Of a stretch of DNA of 38,975 nucleotides, positions 23,901 through 31,297 are shown piece after piece. The stretch lies in assembly GCF_001589285.1 (NCBI RefSeq), contig NZ_JEMA01000316.1, positions 1 to 38,975 on the forward strand. The letters run 5' to 3'. Each line of letters begins with the position of its first letter. Positions within the stretch are counted from its first letter, which is position 1. The notes under the pieces were generated by a model that saw only the letters and a program-made list of their open reading frames with translations, did no database searches and was not told the origin of the DNA. The stretch is from Sorangium cellulosum (GTDB lineage Bacteria > Myxococcota_A > Polyangia > Polyangiales > Polyangiaceae). The translations under genes were made by a program, and so were the position numbers.

Positions 23901-24860
23901 GACGTGTCGCGCATCACGCGCGGCACGGTGGAGCTGCGCCTGGACGACGTCGATCTCGCGGCGCTGGTGCAGAACGCCGTCGCCGCGGCGCGGCCGGCCG
24001 TGCAGGCGCGGCAGCACGCGCTCTCGCTCTCGGTGGAGGTGGGGGATTTCGGCGTCCGCGCGGACGCCACGCGGCTGGAGCAGGTGGTGACGAACCTGCT
24101 GACGAACGCCGCGAAGTACACGCCGCCGGGGGGCGCGATCTCGGTGCGCCTGACGCGCGAGGCGGCGGGCGGCGCGCCGCAGGCCGTGCTGCGGGTGCGC
24201 GACACGGGGCGCGGCATCCCGGCGGCGATGCTGGAGCGGGTGTTCGAGCTGTTCACGCAGGTCGACCAGACCATCGACAGGAGCACGGGCGGGCTGGGGC
24301 TCGGGCTCACGCTGGTGCGGCGGCTCGTGGAGATGCACGGCGGCAGCGTTGTCGCGGCGAGCGCCGGGCCGGGGCGGGGCAGCGAGTTCACTGTGCGCCT
24401 GCCGCTCGGCGGGGCTGCGGCGCCGATCGCGGCGCGGGGGGAGCCGCCGCCCGCGGCGCGGGAGGAGCCGCGCGCGGAGGCGGCCGCGCGGCGCCGGGTG
24501 CTCGTCGTGGAGGACGCGGCGGACGTGCGCCGGATGCTGCGGGAGTTCCTCGAGGCCCTGGGGCACGAGGTGGCGGTGGCGGCGGACGGGCTGGACGGCG
24601 TGGCGAAGCTCCTGGCGCTGCGCCCCGACGTGGCGTTCGTGGACGTCGGCCTGCCCGGCATCGACGGCCACGAGGTCGCCCGCCGCGCGCGCGCCGCGCC
24701 GGGCGGCGAGGCGCTCTACCTGGTGGCGCTCTCGGGCTACGGTGGGCCCGAGGATCAGGCGCGATCGGCGCGAGCCGGCTTCGACCTGCACCTGACGAAG
24801 CCCGTGATCGCCGCCACGCTGCAGCAGGTGCTCGCCGGGCGGCGAGGCGGCGCGAAGTGA
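20988..24860 (+). CDS. Hybrid sensor histidine kinase with two kinase cores and two receivers
   Basis: The 1290-residue protein has an unusual order: PAS (about 30-160), GAF (about 170-340), HisKA with SHEFRTPL (His368), HATPase (NLVSNAFKF, DTGTGIP, GSGIGLALVQ), REC1 (phospho-acceptor Asp693 in TDVMMPRLDG, KPFSAKELLAR), second PAS (about 780-900), second HisKA with AHELRNPM (His923), second HATPase (NLLTNAAKYT, DTGRGIP, GLGLGLTLV), and REC2 with Asp1219 in VDVGLPGIDG. No membrane segment is seen, so it senses a cytoplasmic signal. All key residues appear intact. ATG 20988 follows GAGCGGAG; an upstream in-frame start at 20895 is less likely. No cognate response-regulator gene is adjacent. Confidence 0.94.
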   Translation: MSPAEAASAGSGLDPAGAALSGGGEMGALMRSIDWSRSALGPVEAWPQSLRTALSILLSSEHPMFLWWGRELIQFYNDGYRPILGSRKHPAAMGQAGRVCWKEIWDVIEPMIEKVFSGGATYIRDGLLILDRNGFLEECYFNYGYSPIRDERGAVAGVFVACSESTGHILGQRRLQLLGELGARAADAKNVDDACRVMMETVAQAGRDLPFALLYLVEQDGARASLAASAGLDPGHAAAPAAVSLDPAAGAVWPLHRALREEVDVDLSALSALSARALPGGPWPDAARRAVVLPLPRVGGGGPAGFLVAGVSPRLVLDDDYRSFLRLVAAHSATALQNARASEEEKRRLLALAELDSAKTAFFSNVSHEFRTPLTLILGPVEDSLRDAEQPLPPRQRERLAIVHRNSLRLLRLVNTLLDFSRIEAGRIRACYRPIDLGAFTADLASSFRSLLERAGLSLSVDCPPLPEPAYVDRELWEKIVLNLVSNAFKFTFAGGVRVCVEAVDGSAVLSVADTGTGIPQAELPHLFERFHRVEGARGRSYEGSGIGLALVQELAKLHGGSVAVESRVGEGSRFSVSIPLGKAHLPEDHVEAAAPPAEAGRGAAPFLDEAAQWLRGAEARSAPPPPGAMPAAAEGPAVKLSGHLLVADDNADMREYVRRLLVAEGWAVEAVSDGLAALESARASAPDLVLTDVMMPRLDGFGLLRALRADERTRGVAVVMLSARAGEEERVDSLEAGADDFLVKPFSAKELLARVRIHVELARRRREADGQRQYLNDLFMQAPGPIAILRGPDLVFEVVNPLYQQLVGGRALVGKPIRVALPELEGQRVWELLDSVMRTGEPVVGKEFFVRLDRQETGATEEVFFNFVYQPMRDRDGAIEGVFVFAFEVTDQVIARRRVEALVEALKLADQRKDEFLAMLAHELRNPMASISLSLTLLDDVEGQGPESARYREIARRQMGHLVRLVDDLLDVSRITRGTVELRLDDVDLAALVQNAVAAARPAVQARQHALSLSVEVGDFGVRADATRLEQVVTNLLTNAAKYTPPGGAISVRLTREAAGGAPQAVLRVRDTGRGIPAAMLERVFELFTQVDQTIDRSTGGLGLGLTLVRRLVEMHGGSVVAASAGPGRGSEFTVRLPLGGAAAPIAARGEPPPAAREEPRAEAAARRRVLVVEDAADVRRMLREFLEALGHEVAVAADGLDGVAKLLALRPDVAFVDVGLPGIDGHEVARRARAAPGGEALYLVALSGYGGPEDQARSARAGFDLHLTKPVIAATLQQVLAGRRGGAK

Positions 24861-24917
24861 AACGGCGCTCGGACGAAGCGTGATCGACCATCCCTCTGCA
24901 GGGGCCCTCCCGGGGAA

Positions 24918-26678
24918 TCACGCGCTGACGAACTGCCGCTCGACCAGCCGTCGATACAGCCCGTCCTGCGCGACGAGCGCCGCGTGGGCCCCGCTCTGCA
25001 CGATCGTGCCGCCATCCATGACGAGCACGCGGTCGGCGCCCATCACCGTCGAGAGCCGGTGGGCGATGATCAGCGTCGTGCGGCCCTTCATGAGCGTATC
25101 GAGCGCCGCCTTCACGAGGTGCTCGCTCTCCGTGTCGAGCGCGCTCGTCGCCTCGTCGAGCACGAGCAGGCGAGGGTCCTTGAGCACGGCGCGGGCGATG
25201 GCCACGCGCTGCTTCTGCCCGCCGGAGAGCTGCACCCCGCGCTCGCCCACGAGCGTGCGATAGCCCTCCGGGAACCGCCGGATGAAATCGTGCGCGTTCG
25301 CCGCGCGCGCGGCGGCCTCGACCTCCTCGTCCGAGGCGCCCTCCCGGCCATAACGGATGTTGTCGGCGACGCTCGTGGCGAACAGGATGGGCTCCTGCGC
25401 GACGATGCCGATCTGCCGGCGGAGCCAGCTCGGCGACAGCGCGCGGAGGTCGCGCCCGTCGAGGAGGATGCGCCCCTCGTCGGGATCGTAGAGCCGCAGG
25501 AGCAGCGAGGCGATCGTCGATTTGCCGGCGCCGGACGACCCGACCAGCGCGATGACCTCTCCGGGACGTACGGAGAGATCGATCCCCTTGAGGACAGGCA
25601 CGTCCCTGCGCGCCGGATAGCTGAACCGCACCCGATGGAGCTCCAGCTTCCCCTGGACGTACGGCGGCTCGAGGCCGCCCGAGAGCGGCATGGCCGGCGT
25701 CCGGTCGAGCAGATCGAAGACGCGCTCGGCGGCGCCGAGCGCCCTCATGAACGCGGCCCACAGGTCGCTCAGGCCGGCGAGCGAGAAGGCGACGAGGAGC
25801 GTGTAGACGAGAAAGGAGGTGAGCTTGCCGAGCGTCATGCTCCCGGTGACAACGAGGTGGCCGCCGTACCAGAGCACGAGCCCCGTGGCGGCGTAGCCCG
25901 CGAACGTCACCACCCCCGAGAAGGCCCCCGAGGCGCGGACGCGGGTCCTGGCGCGCTCGAACGAGCTGGCCACTTGTCCGGCATAGCGCTCCACCTCCTG
26001 CTCCTCGGCGGCGAACGCGCGGACGGTGCGGATGCCCGAGAGCGCCTCCTCGGCGATCTCGCTGGAGCGCGCGAGCGAGTCCTGGACGGCGCGGGAGAGC
26101 TTGCGGACCTTGCGGCCGTAGATCACGGCGCCCACCAGCACGGGGGGGACCACCGACAGCATCAGCAGCGTGAGCCGCGGGGACGTGTACACGAGGAACC
26201 CGAGGCCGCCGATGACGGACGCGGTAAGTCGCAGCCCGGCGGAGATGTCCACGCTGACGGCGTTCTGGAGGACGGTCGTGTCCGAGGCGAGGCGGCTCGT
26301 CAGCTCACCTGTCCTTTGAGCATCGAAGAAGGCCATCTCCTGCCGGAGGACGTGCTCGAACAGGCGCGCGCGCAGCCGGGCGACAACGCGCTCGCCGGCG
26401 GTGGTGAAGAGGACGTACCGGAGCGCCACCGCGATGGCCTGGAGCGCGATGATGGGCACGAGCCAGAGCGCCATGCCGTCGATCGTCCCGGCGGCGTTCC
26501 CAGGCCCGAGCGCGTCGTCGATGATCCGCTGGATCACCTGTGGCAGGAGGAGGCTCATCCCGCTGCCGATGGCCAGGAACAAGGTACCGAGGGCGAGACT
26601 CCCGAGCTCGGGGCGGGCGAGGCGGAGGAGACGCAGGAGGTGTCCGGGGCTGCTCCGCCCCTCGTCTGAGCGCTGCAT
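24918..26678 (-). CDS. ABC exporter with fused membrane and ATPase domains, possible lanthipeptide exporter
   Basis: The 586-residue protein is a half-size exporter: a six-helix type I membrane domain (about 20-310) and an ATPase domain (about 345-580). It has Walker A GSSGAGKST (Lys386), a Q-loop in AQEPILFA, signature LSGGQKQR, Walker B LLVLDEATSALD and H-loop His540 in IIAHRLST. It should work as a homodimer. There is no N-terminal C39 peptidase domain, so it would not cleave a leader. ATG 26678 follows AAGGAGG. It diverges from the lanthipeptide precursor 466 bases away, which makes it the best candidate for the exporter, but a general lipid/drug flippase role cannot be excluded. Confidence 0.93.
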   Translation of the reverse strand: MQRSDEGRSSPGHLLRLLRLARPELGSLALGTLFLAIGSGMSLLLPQVIQRIIDDALGPGNAAGTIDGMALWLVPIIALQAIAVALRYVLFTTAGERVVARLRARLFEHVLRQEMAFFDAQRTGELTSRLASDTTVLQNAVSVDISAGLRLTASVIGGLGFLVYTSPRLTLLMLSVVPPVLVGAVIYGRKVRKLSRAVQDSLARSSEIAEEALSGIRTVRAFAAEEQEVERYAGQVASSFERARTRVRASGAFSGVVTFAGYAATGLVLWYGGHLVVTGSMTLGKLTSFLVYTLLVAFSLAGLSDLWAAFMRALGAAERVFDLLDRTPAMPLSGGLEPPYVQGKLELHRVRFSYPARRDVPVLKGIDLSVRPGEVIALVGSSGAGKSTIASLLLRLYDPDEGRILLDGRDLRALSPSWLRRQIGIVAQEPILFATSVADNIRYGREGASDEEVEAAARAANAHDFIRRFPEGYRTLVGERGVQLSGGQKQRVAIARAVLKDPRLLVLDEATSALDTESEHLVKAALDTLMKGRTTLIIAHRLSTVMGADRVLVMDGGTIVQSGAHAALVAQDGLYRRLVERQFVSA

Positions 26679-26907
26679 TGGCCTCCTTCAGCCTAGCAGG
26701 CGCCGCGCGATCGGGCGCGCGCCGCGGCGCTCGCGTGACACCGCATGCAACCTGTCGGGCGCTACGCCGCTTTCGCAGGATATGGTTTGACCACCTCGCT
26801 CGGTCGAGTCCGCTTGCGCTGGATATCCACTGACCACGTCGATGAGGCGACGGACAGAGCGATGCGGGCTCAGCCTTGGGTTCGTGGCAGAGCGCTACAT
26901 GCCGTCA

Positions 26908-26949
26908 ATTTTGCCACCGCGTGATTGAGACATTTTGCCAGTCTCGATC
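26908..26949. promoter_or_regulatory. Direct repeats and dyad upstream of lanthipeptide precursor
   Basis: ATTTTGCCA occurs at 26908-26916 and 26932-26940. The second copy is the loop of a dyad: GATTGAGAC (26923-26931) faces GTCTCGATC (26941-26949) with one mismatched position. It could be a regulator site about 200 bases before the precursor start, or a cruciform; no regulator gene is adjacent. Confidence 0.5.
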
Positions 26950-27130
26950 ATGCTGCATCGGATTCCACATGTTTTGATCTGCAACCGTCTCGCGTTCATC
27001 AACTCAGGCTTCTGTTTGTGCAGTAATATTCTGGTGTTGTCATAAAAGGATGGGCAAATGGCATCATCTCGGACGCCCCGGCAACGCCGACCGAGGTTTG
27101 GCCTCGCTCTTGCTGAACCCCTCCTCGACC

Positions 27131-27138
27131 AAAGGAGG
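27131..27138 (+). promoter_or_regulatory. Strong ribosome binding site of lanthipeptide precursor
   Basis: AAAGGAGG ends six bases before ATG 27145. It decides the start: the same frame is open from ATG 27058, but that upstream part reads as Arg/Pro-rich noncoding sequence and has no such site. Confidence 0.9.
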
Positions 27139-27144
27139 TCAATT

Positions 27145-27282
27145 ATGAAGAAGATCCTGTCGCTCCAGAAGCTCTCGACGAAGGGTACGACCACGGGCGG
27201 TGGCGGTGGCGGCGGTGGTGGCTCGCATGCCAGCCTGCTGCTCTGCGGGGACTCCTCGCTGAGCCTCACGAGCTGTAAATAG
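27145..27282 (+). CDS. SapB-like class III lanthipeptide precursor
   Basis: This 45-residue peptide starts MKKILSLQKLSTKGTTT, continues with nine Gly (18-26) and ends with core SHASLLLCGDSSLSLTSCK (27-45). The core has two Ser-X2-Ser-X3-Cys motifs: Ser27/Ser30/Cys34 and Ser37/Ser40/Cys44. In class III peptides the Ser residues are phosphorylated and eliminated, then Cys adds to give lanthionine or labionin rings. From memory the SapB core of Streptomyces coelicolor RamS reads SRASLLLCGDSSLSITTCN, so 15 of 19 positions agree. The leader keeps ILSLQ, like the LxLQ recognition motif of RamS-type leaders, but the poly-Gly run is unusual. The LanKC gene lies 225 bases downstream. Mature ends and ring type are not known. 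Confidence 0.93.
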   Translation: MKKILSLQKLSTKGTTTGGGGGGGGGSHASLLLCGDSSLSLTSCK

Positions 27283-27323
27283 TCCTGCATAGAGGGCCAT
27301 TGCAGCGAATGCAGTATGGAGCG

Positions 27324-27369
27324 AGCAGAGTCCTCTCCCGGGGGTAAGCCTTCGGGAGAGGACTCTGCT
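27324..27369 (+). terminator. 17-bp perfect hairpin after precursor gene
   Basis: AGCAGAGTCCTCTCCCG (27324-27340) pairs fully with 27353-27369 around a 12-base loop, 41 bases past the precursor stop. No T-run follows, so it could be a leaky terminator or a 3' stabiliser that lets the precursor message exceed that of the synthetase, as is common in lanthipeptide operons. Confidence 0.75.
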
Positions 27370-27420
27370 CCTCTGCGTTTGTGGTTCATGATTCGAGGTG
27401 CGTCCGCCGGCACGTGGACG

Positions 27421-27455
27421 CGCCCTGGTCGCCGTCGTCTCTCGCGACCAGGGCG
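27421..27455 (+). promoter_or_regulatory. Second intercistronic hairpin, before LanKC gene
   Basis: CGCCCTGGTCGC (27421-27432) pairs fully with 27444-27455 around an 11-base loop and ends 52 bases before the synthetase ATG. It may add to transcript attenuation or protect the 5' end of a processed synthetase message. Confidence 0.65.
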
Positions 27456-27507
27456 GGGGAGCCGTCGACCGCGCCGTCTCCTCGGGACCCGTGGCCAGTG
27501 AGGGATC

Positions 27508-30162
27508 ATGCAAGGCATCGACAGAAGGGCGAGAGAACGCATCGTTGATTTCACGATCACTCACCCGGAGCGCTACGCGAACCTGGATAGCTACAGGTCC
27601 GAGAGGGCAGAGTTCAGGAACCTGGTGAAGGGGCTCGTGCCCGAGGGCTGGGCGGTCGGAGAGAGCCCGGGGCTATGGTGCGAGGTCCACCCGCCGGAGA
27701 AGCGGGTGCCGGACGGCGGGTTCAAGATCCACCTGTCGACGACGCACGACAGCGCGCGGGACATGCTGGCGGCGGTGGCGCCCATCCTCGTGGAGGAGGG
27801 CGCTTCGTTCAAGGTCCTCGTCGACGAGCGGGTCCTCGACCTCGGCAACTCGACGTTCTGGGGCCGGGGCGCGTGCGGCAAGTTCATCACCATCTACCCC
27901 GCGGACGTCGACCAGCTCAAGCGGCTCCTGGAGCGCGTCCACGACGTCACGAAGGACTTCCGGGGTCCGTACATCCTGTCCGACAAGCGCTACAAGGACA
28001 GCAAGGTGCTGTTCTACCGCTACGGCGCCTTCAGGAAGGCGAGCCAGGTCAACGTGTTCGGTGAGCAGATCCCCATGCTCCGGACCGCGGACGGCCAGAT
28101 GCTCCCCGACTACCGGCTACCCTACTTCGGCCTGCCCGAGGGGGTCAGCGATCCGTTCCCGGACACGGAGGAAGAGGACGACGAGCTCGTCCTGAAGGGC
28201 AGGTACAAGGCGACCGAGGCGCTGGGCACCTCGAGCAAGGGCGGCGTCTACAAGTGCCTCGATCTGGAGACGAACGAGGAGGTCGTGGTCAAGGAGGCCA
28301 GGCCGCTCGTGAACCGGGGGAGGAAGATCCCGCACGACGCGATCGATTGTCTGAGAAACGAGCACCGCGTCCTCGAGCGCCTGGAAGGCACCGGCGTGAC
28401 CCCTCGGCCGATCGAGCTCTTCGACGAATGGGAGCACAGCTTCCTCGCCATGGATCTCGTCAAGGGAATGCCCCTCGGGCACTACCTCGGCTCCTGGCAG
28501 TCGTCGATCCTGCTCATGACGGATCCGACCGTCGATGACATCCGGAGGTACTGTGAGGAGTTCCTGGACATCGCGCGGAAGATCCTCGCCGGGGCGCGGA
28601 AGATCCATGAACGAGGGGTGGTGATCCAGGACATCTCGCCGCGAAACATCCTGTTCGATCCGGAGGAGCGGACGGTGATGTTCATCGATTTCGAGGCGGC
28701 TTACATCCAGGAGCGCGACGCCGGCGGGCTGATCATCCCGATCCACACGGCCGGCTTCGGCGAGGAGCGGAAGATGGGTGAGGCGCCGACTGTCGCTGGC
28801 GACTACAGGGCGCTGAGCCGCATCCTCGGCGAGCTCGTGTTTCCGCCCACCCCCTTCTTTTCTCTCTCTCCGCAGCACCGGGCGCCCATGCTGGCGCACG
28901 TCGCGAGGGAGCTCGGCGTCCCCGAGGCGTTCGTGCGGCTGATCCTCGGGGTGGGCGAGCAGCCGGAGCGCGTGGACGCGCTGCTCTCGGAGGCCGAGCG
29001 CAGCATCGAGCGCGTCACCGCCGTCGAGCCGCTCCGGCCGCTCCGGAGCGACGACGACCGACGGAAGATCGTCGATTCGATCGGGAGCCACATCGTGGCG
29101 CAGATCGGCAGCGGCGACGATCCGCTGGATCTGCCGATGGACTACCGGCGTTTCATGACGAACCGGCTGAGCGTCGCGTATGGCGCGTCCGGCATCGCGC
29201 TCTTCCTGAAGCGGACGCGGGGAGAGGTCCCCGGGGCGTTCCTCGACGCGCTGGCGGGCGAGGCGTCGAAGATCGACAATGGCAGCTATGCGCCCGGGCT
29301 CTACATTGGCAGCGCCGGCGTCGCATGGACGCTCCTGGAGCTCGGGATGCGCAAGGAGGCAGAGGCGCTCATGGATCTGGCGGCCAGGTCGCCGATCCTC
29401 TTCGAGAACGCCGACATGTTCTACGGCGCCGCGGGCTGGGGCCTCGCCAACCTCTTCTTCTTCGCGCAGCTCGGCGACGAGAGGTACCTCAAGAACGCTG
29501 TCGACGCGTTCGACCACATCAGGCCGAACCTGAAGGAGGACAGGGGCGGGTACTGTTACGAGAACACGGACACCGTGTATCACGGCCTCGCGCACGGGGC
29601 CTCCGGCATCGGCTATTTCATGCTGCGGCTCTACAGGGCCTCCGGGCGGGAGGAGCACCTCGAGGTGGCGAAGGGGCTCCTCGACTTCGAGCTCGCGAGC
29701 GCCGAGCAGCAGGAGGGGAAGGAACACCTCGTGTTCCGACGATCCATCGAGGAGAACGTCTACTATCCGTACTGGCGGATCGGCGGCGCCGGCGTCGGCA
29801 CTGTCGCGCTGCGGTTCCACGCGGCGCTGGGCGACCCTCGCTACCTGGAGACGGCGCGGAAGATCGCGCTTCACCTCGAGGGCGGTTACACCGTCTTCCC
29901 CACGAACTTCTCCGGGATGTCCGGGATCGGCAACTTCTTCGTCGACCTGCACCGCCGCACGGAAGACGGGCGCTACCTCGAGGAGGCCCGCCGGTTCGTC
30001 GACAGGGTGATGCTGTTCGCGCTCGAGAAGCCGTCGGGGCTCGCGTTCCCCGGCGAGGAGCTCCTCCGCATCTCGACCGATTATGGAACCGGATCCGCCG
30101 GGATCGGGATGTTCATTCACCGGACCGTCGCCGGCGGCGGGCTTCCGTATTTCGATTTCTGA
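27508..30162 (+). CDS. Class III lanthipeptide synthetase LanKC
   Basis: The 884-residue enzyme has the RamC/LabKC layout. The N-terminal lyase-like region (1 to about 220) contains VPEGW, FKIHLSTTHD (Lys73/His75) and GKFITIYP. The kinase domain (about 230-500) has a Gly-rich loop GTSSKGGVYK, VVKEARP, catalytic Asp375 in VVIQDISPRNILFD, and IDFEAAY (Asp394) in place of DFG. The cyclase domain (about 525-884) has LanC repeats GSAGVAWTLLELG, GAAGWGLANLFF, YHGLAHGASGIGYFML and GGAGVGTVALRF; the Cys-Cys-His zinc site of class I LanC enzymes is not seen, as usual for class III. It should phosphorylate, dehydrate and cyclise the 45-residue precursor upstream. ATG 27508 follows GAGGG. Confidence 0.96.
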   Translation: MQGIDRRARERIVDFTITHPERYANLDSYRSERAEFRNLVKGLVPEGWAVGESPGLWCEVHPPEKRVPDGGFKIHLSTTHDSARDMLAAVAPILVEEGASFKVLVDERVLDLGNSTFWGRGACGKFITIYPADVDQLKRLLERVHDVTKDFRGPYILSDKRYKDSKVLFYRYGAFRKASQVNVFGEQIPMLRTADGQMLPDYRLPYFGLPEGVSDPFPDTEEEDDELVLKGRYKATEALGTSSKGGVYKCLDLETNEEVVVKEARPLVNRGRKIPHDAIDCLRNEHRVLERLEGTGVTPRPIELFDEWEHSFLAMDLVKGMPLGHYLGSWQSSILLMTDPTVDDIRRYCEEFLDIARKILAGARKIHERGVVIQDISPRNILFDPEERTVMFIDFEAAYIQERDAGGLIIPIHTAGFGEERKMGEAPTVAGDYRALSRILGELVFPPTPFFSLSPQHRAPMLAHVARELGVPEAFVRLILGVGEQPERVDALLSEAERSIERVTAVEPLRPLRSDDDRRKIVDSIGSHIVAQIGSGDDPLDLPMDYRRFMTNRLSVAYGASGIALFLKRTRGEVPGAFLDALAGEASKIDNGSYAPGLYIGSAGVAWTLLELGMRKEAEALMDLAARSPILFENADMFYGAAGWGLANLFFFAQLGDERYLKNAVDAFDHIRPNLKEDRGGYCYENTDTVYHGLAHGASGIGYFMLRLYRASGREEHLEVAKGLLDFELASAEQQEGKEHLVFRRSIEENVYYPYWRIGGAGVGTVALRFHAALGDPRYLETARKIALHLEGGYTVFPTNFSGMSGIGNFFVDLHRRTEDGRYLEEARRFVDRVMLFALEKPSGLAFPGEELLRISTDYGTGSAGIGMFIHRTVAGGGLPYFDF

Positions 30163-30163
30163 C

Positions 30164-30188
30164 GCGATCGGCCCTCCAGGCCGATCGC
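30164..30188 (+). terminator. Hairpin after LanKC gene
   Basis: GCGATCGGCC pairs fully with 30179-30188 around a 5-base loop, two bases after the stop codon. No T-run, so probably an intrinsic-like 3' structure helped by other factors. Confidence 0.6.
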
Positions 30189-30245
30189 TCCGCCGCGCGC
30201 GCGCCACGGGCGCGCGTCACGGCGGCCGAGCCGAGGAGCGCGTCC

Positions 30246-31127
30246 TCAGCTCGGGCGCGTCAGGCGGACGACCTTGGCGCCGGGACGCGGATCGATCGGG
30301 GGCAACGCGAGCACGAGCCGCTCGATCTGCGGCAAGGCGTGCTGCACCGCGCCCTCCGCCTGGAGCTCGGAGAACGGGCCGGGGTAGGCGAGGACCAGGC
30401 GGTAGATGCTCGCGAAGGAGCGCGCGTACACGCCCACCTGCTCGTCTTGACCGACGAACCGGCCGTGAACGGCGCCCTCGGAGGCCGCGGGGCCCCGCAC
30501 GCGATCGATGGCGCGCGCGATCGCTACCTGCCGCCGCCACGCGTTCGGGCTGCGTGAGCCGCGCTCCCGGATCTTCTGGAGGTGGCCGGCGATCGTCTCG
30601 CGCTCCCCGGGGCCGAGCGACGTTGTCGCGAGCGTCTGCTCCAGCGCGAGGTCGTCGAGCTCGAGCAGATCGATCAGGTTCACGCCGGCGTGCTCGACGT
30701 CGTCGGCCCACTGCGCGAGCAGCAACGCGTAGCCGACGTCCGCCTCGTCCCGGCGCGGCTCCGAGGTCCCCCAGATCACCGGGGAGGCGTCGTCCACGAC
30801 GACCGCGCCGAGCGCCCCCGCGCGCTGCGCGAGCACCTCCAGCTCGTCGTCCAGGCGGTGCGTCGACCCGCCGTGCGCCGGCCGCTGGGCTCCACCCCCT
30901 GACGAGAGCCCTGCGAACGCGGCGGAGAGCTCCTCGAGCCGCCTCGAGACCTCGGCCGGCTCGCCGGGCGGCTCGGCGAAGCGCGCGACCAGCCGCGAGC
31001 CGTTCGGCAGCGCGCACCACACAGCGCGCGGGTCGGCGGGGGGCTTGCCGCCGAGCTCGATCAGGGCGTCATCGGCCGAGAGCTCGCGCTGCACGAGATC
31101 CAGGAAACGGAGCAGGGCTGAGTCCAT
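30246..31127 (-). CDS. Hypothetical protein, possibly Roadblock-like
   Basis: The 293-residue protein has no signal or membrane segment. Two parts, ELEVLAQRAGALGAVVVDDASPVIWG and a late ARSFASIYRLVLAYPGPFSELQAEGAV, resemble split halves of a Roadblock/LC7-type domain as seen in regulators of small GTPases, with a long helical insert (WADDVEHAGVNLIDLLELDDLALEQTL) between them. This is a weak likeness. ATG 31127 begins MDSALLRFLDLVQREL, a good start; the in-frame upstream codon at 31178 gives Gly/Pro-rich residues. It converges with LanKC and diverges from the DUF1704 gene; neither suggests a role. Confidence 0.65.
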   Translation of the reverse strand: MDSALLRFLDLVQRELSADDALIELGGKPPADPRAVWCALPNGSRLVARFAEPPGEPAEVSRRLEELSAAFAGLSSGGGAQRPAHGGSTHRLDDELEVLAQRAGALGAVVVDDASPVIWGTSEPRRDEADVGYALLLAQWADDVEHAGVNLIDLLELDDLALEQTLATTSLGPGERETIAGHLQKIRERGSRSPNAWRRQVAIARAIDRVRGPAASEGAVHGRFVGQDEQVGVYARSFASIYRLVLAYPGPFSELQAEGAVQHALPQIERLVLALPPIDPRPGAKVVRLTRPS

Positions 31128-31297
31128 GGCCGCGCAGCCTACTCCAGGACCGAGAGGCCGACGACCGTTGACGAGCAAGCCGGCGGCTTCGACGCGCTCG
31201 CCGAGCCGGGCGCCTCGACCGCTGGACCGCGTCGCCCGCTCGCCGGCCGGCGCGGAGCCGCTTCCCGCGCCCCGCGGTCCGGGCGATCCTGGGGTGC

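Larger units (their letters stand above)
26679..27144. promoter_or_regulatory. Divergent control region of the lanthipeptide locus
   Basis: This 466-base gap between exporter and precursor starts contains no supported gene. The stretch 26890-27060 is the most AT-rich of the window, with TAATAT at 27024 and CATAAA at 27041 as possible -10-like elements; no matching -35 box is clear. Direct repeats and a dyad at 26908-26949 are listed separately. The exporter promoter should lie in the left part. Confidence 0.55.

Noticed and set aside
21470-24883. Very long open frames overlapping the hybrid kinase, on the same strand in another frame and on the opposite strand (21807-24791)
   Set aside because: High GC keeps shadow frames open; translations are Arg/Ala/Gly- or His/Arg-rich with no domains, while the chosen frame shows all kinase and receiver motifs.
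27058-27144. Longer lanthipeptide precursor starting at ATG 27058
   Set aside because: The added 29 residues are Arg/Pro-rich, lack a ribosome site, and the ideal AAAGGAGG points to ATG 27145.
28117-30207. 696-codon antisense frame across LanKC
   Set aside because: Composition is typical of a shadow frame and the sense frame has clear lyase, kinase and cyclase motifs.
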